NCBI RefSeq assembly: GCF_000685355.1
Contig: NZ_JHET01000001.1
Span: 1 to 64,000, forward strand
Length of the DNA stretch: 64,000 nt
Origin: Microbacterium sp. CH12i
GTDB lineage: Bacteria; Actinomycetota; Actinomycetes; Actinomycetales; Microbacteriaceae
Reading direction: 5' to 3'
Shown: piece by piece, positions 16,832-23,592 of the stretch
Numbering within the stretch: position 1 is the stretch's first letter
How the letters are laid out: each line of letters starts with the position of its first letter
The notes under the pieces: generated by a model
Database searches by the model: none
Told to the model about the DNA's origin: nothing
The model's input: only the letters and a program-made list of their open reading frames with translations
Made by a program: the position numbers and the translations under genes

Positions 16832-17749
16832 CTACAGCGGATTCGTGTCGTTTGGTGTTCTCAGTGAGCGCGACGGATCCGCGTCACAGCAGTCTCCCTC
16901 GGTCTTCTGGCTGAAGGCGCGGCGGCGCATGTTGAGGATCCCGATCAGCAGCACGACGAGCACGGCTGCGATAGACGCTCCGGCGACGACACCGATGTGC
17001 CCTTGGACCCAGTCCGACACCGAAGTGGCGACTGCGGCGACGACATCGGTGCGGCCGGAGGCGGGGGCGTCGCCGGTGGCTGCCGGGTACCAGTACCAGG
17101 CCAGGTAGGCCCCGGTCAGGACGAGGACCGCGGCGGTGATCTTGGGGCCGTAGCGTGCCAGTGCGGTGATGCGTCGCGAGAGCGCCGAGCCCGCCGCGGC
17201 GGCGGCCACGGCGACGACCAGTAGGACGGTGGCGGAGCCCGCGGCGTACACGGCGAAGACGAGGAGCATGCCGGCGAAGCTGGCTGTGGCCTGGGCCTGG
17301 GCGATGACCGCGAGAAGTACGCCGAACGTGCACGACAGTGACGCCGCCGCGTAGCCGACCCCGAAGACGACCATGCGTGCAGTGCCTGGCAGCCGTTCCG
17401 TGGCCCGGTCGGGGATGCTGGGCAGTCGGAGTGAGAACGAGCGGCCGGCGAGCATCGCCGCGCCGAGTAGCACGAGCACGACGCCCACGACGAGGCCGAT
17501 CGCTGGAGCCGCCTGGATCAGGCCCCGAGCGCCGGCGCTCACCGCGACGCCTGCCAGTGCGAGCGTGCCGGCGAACCCGATCGTCAGGGCCAGGCCCGCC
17601 CGCAGTGCCCGCAGGAGGCGCACGGGTGCCGGGGAGGCGGCGGCGTCGCCCAGCGCATGGGTGATCCAAGCCGGGAGCAACGCGAAGCCGCAGGGGTTGA
17701 CCGGGGCGATCATGCCGGCCGCGAAGGCGAGGGCGAGGAGTCCGCCCAT
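16832..17749 (-). CDS. CcdA/DsbD-type transmembrane thiol-electron transporter of the mer operon
   Basis: 305 residues, about six to seven transmembrane helices. It starts MGGLLALAFAAGMIAPVNPCGFALLPAW; the NPCGF motif is the hallmark of CcdA/DsbD membrane domains, and the paired cysteine is in ASLSCTFGVLL (near residue 140). These proteins pass reducing equivalents from cytoplasmic thioredoxin to exported thiol proteins. It follows the thioredoxin-like lipoprotein gene by 3 bases, a natural partner. The C-terminus ends in a cytoplasmic tail with CCDAD, which could bind Hg2+. In actinobacterial mer loci this gene pair is proposed to help mercury handling; that role is inference. Confidence 0.8.
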   Translation of the reverse strand: MGGLLALAFAAGMIAPVNPCGFALLPAWITHALGDAAASPAPVRLLRALRAGLALTIGFAGTLALAGVAVSAGARGLIQAAPAIGLVVGVVLVLLGAAMLAGRSFSLRLPSIPDRATERLPGTARMVVFGVGYAAASLSCTFGVLLAVIAQAQATASFAGMLLVFAVYAAGSATVLLVVAVAAAAAGSALSRRITALARYGPKITAAVLVLTGAYLAWYWYPAATGDAPASGRTDVVAAVATSVSDWVQGHIGVVAGASIAAVLVVLLIGILNMRRRAFSQKTEGDCCDADPSRSLRTPNDTNPL

Positions 17750-17752
17750 GGC

Positions 17753-18280
17753 TCAGGCCCCGGCCTTCTCAAGCTCGGCGGTGATCGTCTCGGCGTCGGG
17801 ATCGGTAGCGCGGAAGGTCACCCGACCGTCGGCGTCGACAACGATGAGAGTGGACAGTGCGGCGACCTCGAACCGTTGGGACAGGGCTGCGCCCTCGTCG
17901 ATGGCCGCGGGGACGTGCTCGGCTTCGACGTACTCCATGAAGCCTTCGATGGTCTCCTTGGATTCGCCCGGATCCATGTCGACGGCGAGGAACCCGGCCT
18001 CGGTGCCGTTCTCCTCCGCACTGGTGGCGGCTTCGCCGAGGGAGCGGACGCCGCCGACGCATTCGCCGCAGCCGACGGAGAAGAAGAACACCGCGGTGGG
18101 CTTCCCTGCGGCGGGCAGGCTGACCTGCTGGCCGTCGATGCTGGTCACGGTCGCGGGTGAGCCGGGGTCTGCGGAGGAAGGCTGCGCGTCGGTGGTGGCG
18201 CAGGCGGTCAGGGTCAGCGCCCCTGCGAGCAGGACGCCTGCGAGGGAGAGCGTCGCGCGGCGGGTGAGGGAGGTCATCAT
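17753..18280 (-). CDS. Thioredoxin-like (TlpA/redoxin) lipoprotein of the mer operon
   Basis: 175 residues. Twin-Met start, short basic region and a lipoprotein signal ending LTLTACATT (Cys near residue 26), so it is anchored outside the membrane. The redoxin domain carries FFFSVGCGECVGGV, a CxxC (C-G-E-C, near residue 73) in the thioredoxin position, and an ALSTLIVVDADGRV segment in place of the cis-Pro loop. It probably reduces or binds Hg2+-thiol adducts, receiving electrons from the CcdA-like protein immediately downstream. ATG 18280 overlaps the likely TGA of the preceding gene. Confidence 0.8.
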   Translation of the reverse strand: MMTSLTRRATLSLAGVLLAGALTLTACATTDAQPSSADPGSPATVTSIDGQQVSLPAAGKPTAVFFFSVGCGECVGGVRSLGEAATSAEENGTEAGFLAVDMDPGESKETIEGFMEYVEAEHVPAAIDEGAALSQRFEVAALSTLIVVDADGRVTFRATDPDAETITAELEKAGA

Positions 18281-18569
18281 CGGTTCTGGTCGTCCTCGGG
18301 TCGGTGCGGGGGGCGGATTCGGTGGGCGGGCAGCAGTCGTGGTCAGTGTGGTCGCTGCGGGTGCGGCGGAGGGCGACGACGAGCACGACGAGCGCCACGA
18401 GTGCGATGCCGGTGCCGATCACCCAGGGGTTGCCGAGGATCCCGCCCACGCCGGCCAGTACGCCGCCGGCGATGAGCATCGGCAGCGCGCAGCAGAGGGC
18501 CAGGAGCAGTACTGCTCCTGCCCCGAGGAGCAGGCCGCCACCGGGTCGGTGGTCACGTCTGGTGGTCAT
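18277..18569 (-). pseudogene. MerT-like small mercury-transport membrane protein (apparent frame break at its end)
   Basis: A hydrophobic protein starting MTTRRDHRPGGGLLLG with two transmembrane segments. The first contains a vicinal cysteine pair (LLALCCALPMLI, near residue 26), the signature of Hg2+ uptake proteins of MerT type, and a second CC sits in HTDHDCCPPTES. As printed, the frame runs on through the next gene. Adding one C to the six-C run near 18317 gives a stop at 18277 (EDDQNR then TGA) overlapping the next ATG, a normal operon junction and 97 residues. It sits between merB and the redoxin gene. Confidence 0.65.
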
Positions 18570-18601
18570 CGGTGTTCTCGTTTCCTCGGGGGTCGGTCGC
18601 G

Positions 18602-19264
18602 TCAGCAGCAGCGGTGGCAGTCGTCAGCCGCCGAGATCTCGGCCTGGGCCCGGTCGAGCAGGCGCGTGGTGAGTTCGATGCCGATCCGGTGGGCCTCGGC
18701 TACCGGCACTGTCTCAGCCCCGGGATGCTCGGCGAGCCAAGTGGCGGCGTCGTCATTGGAGGCGAAGTAGTGCACCTGGTTGCAGAAGGAGGAACGGATC
18801 GAGGTGATCTGCTCCGGGTTCACCAGCGAGACCACGGCGGTCGCGGGCTCGACGCCGGTGACGCCGGCGGCTGGATCGACGACGACGTGGATCGTCTTGC
18901 CGCTGACCGGGGAGACCGACTCCACGCGCGCTGGGCGATCGAGAAGGGCCGGGAAGATCAGGGTGTCCAGGGCGCACCAGGTGTAGAGCTCCTCTCCTGA
19001 CACGGTGAACCGGTGCGGGGTGGGGCGCAACGTGAGTCCCTGGCCGACGACCCGGCCCTGCTCGTCATACTCGGTGTCCGGCGCTGCTGCCAGCCCGCGC
19101 CGCACCTGATCGGGGGTGCGGCCCGCGGCCACGGCGAGCTGCTCGATCGTGACGGGGTCGCCGTCGGCGAGCAGTCGCAGCAGCGGGACGAGCAGGCCGG
19201 GGTCGAGGCCGGTCTCCTCAGGTCGGTCGAACCGGTTCGGCAGTTGTGTGCTGAGGTCGGACAT
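18602..19264 (-). CDS. merB: Alkylmercury (organomercurial) lyase
   Basis: 220 residues. MerB cleaves carbon-mercury bonds by protonolysis, giving Hg2+ for MerA. The catalytic triad is present at Cys97 and Asp100 (YTWCALD) and Cys161 (RSSFCNQVHYF), matching Cys96/Asp99/Cys159 of the plasmid R388-type enzyme. The N-terminal winged-helix-like region (LLADGDPVTIEQLAVAAGRT) and the core SPVSGKTIHVVVDP are typical. A C-terminal CHRCC could hand mercury on. It is the second gene of the mer operon, 52 bases after merA. Confidence 0.93.
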   Translation of the reverse strand: MSDLSTQLPNRFDRPEETGLDPGLLVPLLRLLADGDPVTIEQLAVAAGRTPDQVRRGLAAAPDTEYDEQGRVVGQGLTLRPTPHRFTVSGEELYTWCALDTLIFPALLDRPARVESVSPVSGKTIHVVVDPAAGVTGVEPATAVVSLVNPEQITSIRSSFCNQVHYFASNDDAATWLAEHPGAETVPVAEAHRIGIELTTRLLDRAQAEISAADDCHRCC

Positions 19265-19315
19265 TGCGGGTTCCTCCAGTTTCTTAATGCGGGCGGTGTG
19301 CTGTCGCGGCGGTTC

Positions 19316-20736
19316 TCACGCGCAGCAGGAGAGCTTCGAGACGTCGGTGGTGAAGGACTTGGCCACGATTCGGATGCCCTCGGCCATGGTCAGGTAGGGG
19401 GCCCAGGCATCCGCGACTTCCGCAACGGTCTTGCCGAGGACGTGGACTCCGGCCGCGGCGAGCTCTCCGGCGTCCTTGGCGACGGCGGTGAGGCCGAGGA
19501 TCTCCCCGGTGTCGGCGTCGACGACCATCTTGATGAACCCGCGGGTGTCCCGGTTCACCAGGCGCGAGGCACGTACTCCAGCGGCAGGACCCGGCAGTCG
19601 CAGCGGATCCCCGCGTCGAGGACCTGCTTTTCAGTCATGCCGACCGCACCGATCGCCGGGCCGGTGAACGTCACCCGCGGCAGCCGGGCGTAGTCCACCG
19701 ACTTCTCGGCGTCCGCGAAGGCGTTCTCGGCGACCAGCGTGCCGTGGTGGGCGGCGACGTAGACGAACTCGGGGTGCCCGGTCACGTCGCCGGCGGCCCA
19801 GATCCGCGGGTTCGAGGACTGCAGCTGGTCGCTGACCAGGACCTGCCCGGCGTCGCCGGTCTTCACCCCCACCGCGCCGAGGTTCAGGGAGTCTGTCACG
19901 GGGCGGCGTCCGAGGGCGACCAGTACCTGGTCGGCGCGGAACTCCTGCGCTCCGCCGGACACGTCGGCGGTCACGACGACCTGCCCGTCGGCGCTGCGGG
20001 CGACGCGGGTCGGGACCGCGCGGCGCACCACACGGATGCCCTCGTCAGCGAAGACCTCGGCCAGGGCCTTGGACACCTCGGGCTCCTCCTTGGACGCCAG
20101 GCGAGAGCGCACCAGCAGGGTCACGTTCGACCCGAGCCGGGCGAACAACTGGGCCTGCTCCAGCGCCACGTAGCCGCCACCGAGCACCAGGAGAGACTCG
20201 GGGACGTCGGTCAGCTCCATCGCCGTCGTGGAGGTCAGGTAGCCCGCCTCCTCCAGCCCGTCGATCGGCGGGGCCCAGGGGCGGGAGCCGGTAGCGACCA
20301 GGTACTGGTCGGCCTCGATCGTCTCGGCGATGCCATCGTTCCCGGTGACCGCGAGGAGAGGCGTATCGGGGGTGCCGGCGAATGAGGCTTCGCCCTGCCG
20401 CACCTGCCAGCCGTAGAATTCGGCGACGTCGACGTACTTCTCGCCCCGCAAGCCCTCGACCAGGTCCTGCTTCCCGCCGATCAGCGCCGGCATATCCACC
20501 GGTGCCGCCGTCGTCGCGATGCCGGGGAACCGCCCCGAAGCGTCCGCCGCGACGTGACGCGCGTCCGCCGCGGCGATGAGCGCCTTCGACGGCACGCAGC
20601 CGGTGTTCACGCAGGTGCCGCCGAACGTGCCCCGCTCGATCATCACCACCGACTTGCCGAGCGTGGTTGCGCGGATGGCTGCGGCGAACGCGCCACCGCC
20701 CGATCCGATGATGGCGAGGTCGTACTTCGTAGGCAT
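19316..20736 (-). pseudogene. merA: Mercuric reductase with one apparent base deletion
   Basis: Flavin disulfide reductase that reduces Hg2+ to Hg0 with NADPH in the cytoplasm. ATG 20736 follows AGGAG; the upstream alternative at 20754 lacks one. FAD motif GSGGGAFAAA (11-20), redox pair Cys42/Cys47 (GGTCVNTGCVPSK), NADPH motif VLGGGYVALEQ (near 187), and the C-terminal Cys pair in KLSCCA. No N-terminal metal-binding HMA domain, so it is the short form. The frame breaks at PRA (near 19557): GCCTGG should be GCCCTGG to continue LVNRDTRGFIKM. With that base, 473 residues and complete. Probably functional if the deletion is a sequencing error. Confidence 0.88.
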
Positions 20737-20784
20737 CGCTGCTCCTGTCAACACTTGGATTCCTGCTCCGTCTCAGCCATACTG

Positions 20785-20808
20785 GACCTTCCAGTACAGG
20801 GGAAGGTC
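20785..20808 (-). promoter_or_regulatory. MerR operator within the mer promoter
   Basis: GACCTTCC-8-GGAAGGTC dyad between divergent merR and merA. On the minus strand TTGACC and CAGTAT flank it about 20 bases apart, the over-long spacer typical of MerR-activated promoters that are underwound on Hg2+ binding. Confidence 0.8.
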
Positions 20809-20840
20809 AAGCGCGGCGCGCCGAGCAGAGGGAGACAGCG

Positions 20841-21230
20841 ATGCGGATCGGAGAACTCGCCGAGCAGGCAGGCACCACGGCGAAGACGCTGAGGTTCTAC
20901 GAGGACCAGGGACTACTGCCCCTGGCCGAACGGACACCGTCCGGGTACCGCGACTACGCGCCGGACGCCGCCGCACGGATCGACTTCATCCACCGCGGCC
21001 AGGCGGCGGGCCTCACCCTCGCGCAGATCCGTCAGATCGTGGAGATTCGCGACCACGGCCGCGCGCCGTGCGAGCACGTGCGCGACCTTCTCGACACCCG
21101 CCTGAGCGACATCGAACTGCAGATCGCGCAACTCTCCGCGCTGCGCGACACCATCGTCGATCTCCGAGACAACGCAGCGCACCCCGAACCGGACACCTGC
21201 AACCCGGATCAGATCTGCAGATACGTGTAA
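20841..21230 (+). CDS. merR: MerR-family mercury-type regulator
   Basis: 129 residues. Winged helix-turn-helix at residues 1-70 ([36 protein letters not shown]), then a dimerisation helix. Metal-binding cysteines in the usual MerR positions are seen: one in [12 protein letters not shown] (near 76) and two in the tail (DTCNPDQIC, near 119 and 125). It is divergent from merA over the operator at 20785-20808, so it should repress and activate that promoter and its own. RBS GGGAGA lies upstream of ATG 20841. The Cys spacing differs slightly from classical MerR, so a related specificity is possible. Confidence 0.88.
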
Positions 21231-21349
21231 ACACGGAAACAGGGTCGACCACCTCGGCCTGCGAGCGGGTGATCGAAGCGCCGAGGAGGCAAATCCGACC
21301 ATGCTCCGACACGCCGCTCTCGGAGAAGCGATCGACGCATCTCAGACTC

Positions 21350-21374
21350 GCAATACCGCCAATCGCAACACCGC
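21350..21374. repeat. Right-end repeats of the mercury element
   Basis: GCAATACCGC (21350-21359) is the inverse of GCGGTATTGC at 11217-11226. A second, imperfect unit GCAACACCGC (21365-21374) follows 15 bases on. Together they probably form the recombinase arm or core sites at the right junction with umuC. Confidence 0.55.
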
Positions 21375-21391
21375 GAGTTACCAATAACGCT

Positions 21392-21577
21392 GTGCGTGGG
21401 GCTTGAGCTCGTGCCAGGGCGCCCGAGATCCAGACCGAGAGCCTTTGCTTCACGCGATGAAGCGACCACCATGCCGTCATTGTTGGACAACACCACGGTG
21501 GGCACTGATTCGAGGGATGGATCGAAGACTCGCTCGAAGCTCACGTAGGCGCTGTTGACGTCGATCAACGCGATCAT
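21392..21577 (-). pseudogene. umuC: umuC 5' portion, interrupted by the metal-resistance element
   Basis: First ~60 codons of the Y-family polymerase: [34 protein letters not shown] and [10 protein letters not shown], with the catalytic Asp6 and the steric-gate-region tyrosine. One G is missing in GGGCGCC (near 21412); restoring it gives [11 protein letters not shown], the normal continuation, before the element begins. The remainder is at 10128-11216. It overlaps umuD by four bases. Confidence 0.85.
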
Positions 21578-22014
21578 TTGCGGAGCCGGTGGAAGCGGAA
21601 ACTGACCGTCACCACGCCAAAGATCGTCAGTGTGGAGAGCTCATCGACTACAACGTCAGGCCAGTCTGCGTTCTCGGCGCGCAGCGCCCAGGTGCCACGC
21701 TGTCGCACTAGCCGTTTGATGGTGAACTCGCCATCGAGATAGGCGACTACGACATCACCGTCTTGGGGTCGTTTCGACTTGTCGACGAGCGCGACATCGC
21801 CGTCGTAGATCCCCGCGTCGATCATGGATGTACCGGCGATGCGTACCGCGAACGTTGCCGCTTCATCGTCGATGAGGATGCGCAGCAGATCCAGCGGTCC
21901 CTCATCGAAGTCTTGGGCGGGGCTAGGGAACCCGGCATGCACAGACTCGAACATTGCATGCAGTTGCAGTGTGGTGAGAGGTTCCGCGAGAGTGAAAACA
22001 GATACGACATTCAT
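21574..22014 (-). CDS. umuD: UmuD-type S24 peptidase subunit of DNA polymerase V
   Basis: 146 residues. The Ala27-Gly28 cleavage site ([12 protein letters not shown]) and the Ser/Lys dyad, Ser63 (AGTSMIDAG) and Lys100 (EFTIKRLV), match E. coli Ser60/Lys97. RecA-stimulated self-cleavage gives UmuD', which pairs with UmuC in the family. ATGA overlap with umuC shows one operon. Since umuC is split by the 10-kb element, UmuD has no local partner. No clear LexA box was found upstream; a partial dyad GATT…AATC lies at about 22037. Confidence 0.9.
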
Positions 22015-22074
22015 TCTCGTTACCGCCTCTCAGATTAGAACAAGAATCCATCGAGTCTAAGCGAGGGCGTGAGT

Positions 22075-22647
22075 TCAGCTACGGCTGGTGATGTCGATCC
22101 CGGTGCGTCGGCGGATGTCGGCGGTGAGGTTGGCCCAGCTGCGGTGATCGCTGGGCGTGTGCGGGAGCGTGATGGTCACACCGGGGTGATCGGGGTGAGT
22201 GCCTTTGCTGTGCGCTCTTCCGGTCGAGATCTCGAAACCGTGCGAGCGCAGCATCCGCTCACACTCGGAGAGGCTGCCGGGGACGGTACGGGAGGGGCCA
22301 CCACCGGCGCGCCGGGCGCGGGGCTTGGGCTGCGCGATCTCGGCGACTCGGAACAACGCGACGACCATGCCGGGGTCGTCGCGAGGGACTATCACGCCGA
22401 GCGTGCCACGAACGAACAGTGTGCCGTTGTGCTGATGGGTGGACTCGGTCGAGTGCGGGTGGTCAAGAGTCGCGTCGACGTCGACTGGCGAGATCCTGAG
22501 CTCCTGCACCTGTGCTCCTGCCTTGCGCGAGAATCGCCGCCCGGCAGGGGTGACGTGTGGTGCCGGCTGCAGCCGATGGCCGATGCGAGAGGCAACCTGC
22601 TGCGGGGTAACGGAGCCGGGAGTCGAGCCGCCTGGTGCGGCACTCAC
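22075..22647 (-). CDS. Hypothetical protein at the end of the pilus regulon
   Basis: 190 residues starting at GTG 22647. N-terminal region Gly/Pro-rich; the C-terminal third (ERMLRSHGFEIS…GVTITLPHTPSDHRSWANLTADIRRRTGIDI) resembles a compact dsRBD/HicA-like fold, with a conserved-looking SDHRSW-x-N motif. Middle part LFVRGTLGVIVPRDDPGMVVALF is hydrophobic but not a clear membrane helix. It is the first gene behind the shared 34-bp promoter at 22711-22744, so it is probably expressed with the conjugation genes. Function unknown. Confidence 0.6.
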   Translation of the reverse strand: MSAAPGGSTPGSVTPQQVASRIGHRLQPAPHVTPAGRRFSRKAGAQVQELRISPVDVDATLDHPHSTESTHQHNGTLFVRGTLGVIVPRDDPGMVVALFRVAEIAQPKPRARRAGGGPSRTVPGSLSECERMLRSHGFEISTGRAHSKGTHPDHPGVTITLPHTPSDHRSWANLTADIRRRTGIDITSRS

Positions 22648-22710
22648 CGATGTTTCTCCACACGCGTGGTGATCATGATTGGTTTCCTCGAGTAGTCGAA
22701 CTATGGCTAC

Positions 22711-22744
22711 TCATATAGGCCACGAATCGCTGTGTTCGCGGACA
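22711..22744 (-). promoter_or_regulatory. Shared 34-bp conjugation promoter, copy 1
   Basis: On the minus strand it begins TGTCCGCGAACAC and ends GGCCTATATGA, exactly 34 bases, as do the copies at 26969, 38151 and 48036. It lies about 64 bases before the GTG start at 22647. TATATG is the likely -10 and TGTCCG the upstream element. Confidence 0.75.
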
Positions 22745-22767
22745 AGAGCGATGCCGATCTGTTGGCG

Positions 22768-23385
22768 TCAGGTGAAGAGCTTCGCTGCGACTGCCGCGAG
22801 GATCGCCGCGGCGACGAGGTAGGGGCCGAAGGGCAGGCGGGTGTCGCGGTCGTGGTGCCGGCGGCGTGCAAGGATCGCCGCGGCGTGCGGGATGGCGAGC
22901 AGGTAGCTGGCGAACAGTGCGTACACCGGCAGCATCCAGCTGAACCAGCCGGTGAGCAGCGCGATCGCGATCAGTAGTTTCACGTCGCCGGCGGCAAGGG
23001 TGCCGAACAGGGCGATGAGAAAGACGGCCGCGACGATGCTGATGGTGGTGACGATGGCTTGGATGAGCAGCTGCCAGGAGCCTGTGGTCATCGCGATCCC
23101 GGCCCAGTAGCCGAGGGTTGCGGCGGCAAGAGGGAAGGTGCCGCGGTTGGGGAGTCGGCGAGTGCGTGCGTCGATGACAGCCAGCGGGATCGCCGCGGCG
23201 GCGAAGAGGATGATCGCGCCCCACTCCCCTGCCTCGGCTCGCTGAAAGGCCGGGAGAAGCGCTGTGAGGGCCACTGAGAGCCCGAACGCGCCCACCAGTG
23301 CTGCCAGGCACAGCAACAGCAGCCGCGGACGCGCGGAGAGCCCCTGAGGGCGCTGCGCGGCCGCGGGCTGCTGTGTGGTCGTCAT
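22768..23385 (-). CDS. Prepilin peptidase, A24 family (TadV/CpaA-like)
   Basis: 205 residues with about six transmembrane helices, from ATG 23385. The two catalytic Asp motifs are present: AVIDARTRRLPNRG (near residue 68) and the G-D-x-K motif in AAGDVKLLIAIAL (near 132). It should remove the leader from the pilin and TadE/G-like proteins encoded at 28.6-30.1 kb, at the inner membrane face. No N-methylase domain, as usual for Tad systems. The start overlaps the stop of the small gene upstream (ATGA). Confidence 0.85.
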   Translation of the reverse strand: MTTTQQPAAAQRPQGLSARPRLLLLCLAALVGAFGLSVALTALLPAFQRAEAGEWGAIILFAAAAIPLAVIDARTRRLPNRGTFPLAAATLGYWAGIAMTTGSWQLLIQAIVTTISIVAAVFLIALFGTLAAGDVKLLIAIALLTGWFSWMLPVYALFASYLLAIPHAAAILARRRHHDRDTRLPFGPYLVAAAILAAVAAKLFT

Positions 23386-23578
23386 CGTTGCGGAGTAACC
23401 CAGACGATGTCCTCGCGAGCGATGAGGGCAGCGATCTCGTCGCGTCTGTGATCGGGGTGACATCGAGGTTGTGGTTGCGCCAGGCCTGAGCCTGGTCAGG
23501 TGACTGCGTGTGCAGCTGGGAAGCTTCCTCACGCCAGGTGAGTGAGCCCCGAACGGTAGGTGCGGTGAGCGTGGTCAT
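23382..23578 (-). pseudogene. Small protein of the pilus operon with an apparent base deletion
   Basis: Starts MTTLTAPTVRGSLTWREEAS (ATG 23578) and runs to HNLDVTP. Adding one C to the four-C run near 23457 continues HRRDEIAALIAREDIVWVTPQ and stops at 23382, overlapping the prepilin peptidase ATG; total 65 residues. Without it the frame runs through the peptidase gene in a shadow frame. Helical, no known domain. It sits between the LysM-BTAD gene (15 bases away) and the peptidase. Confidence 0.55.
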
Positions 23579-23592
23579 GGTGATCTCTCTCG

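Larger units (their letters stand above)
11217..21359. mobile_element. About 10-kb metal-resistance element inserted in umuC
   Basis: The umuC reading frame is split: 5' part at 21577-21392 and 3' part from 11216 down. Everything between is foreign to it: tyrosine recombinase trio, arsenite-type permease and mer operon. GCGGTATTGC (11217-11226) and its inverse GCAATACCGC (21350-21359) sit at the two junctions, and a second imperfect copy, GCAACACCGC (21365-21374), lies just outside the right one. The recombinase at 11344 starts about 120 bases from the left end and reads inwards. Exact ends are uncertain by tens of bases because the empty site is not available. Confidence 0.75.

Noticed and set aside
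17769..18200. Continuation of the MerT-like frame through the thioredoxin-like gene
   Set aside because: After about 18300 it becomes Arg/Pro-rich shadow sequence. The redoxin frame has a signal peptide, lipobox and C-x-x-C, so it is the real one.
22020..22060. LexA (SOS) box upstream of umuD
   Set aside because: Only a partial dyad (GATT…AATC around TTGTTC) is present; it does not match the actinobacterial TCGAAC-N4-GTTCGA box.
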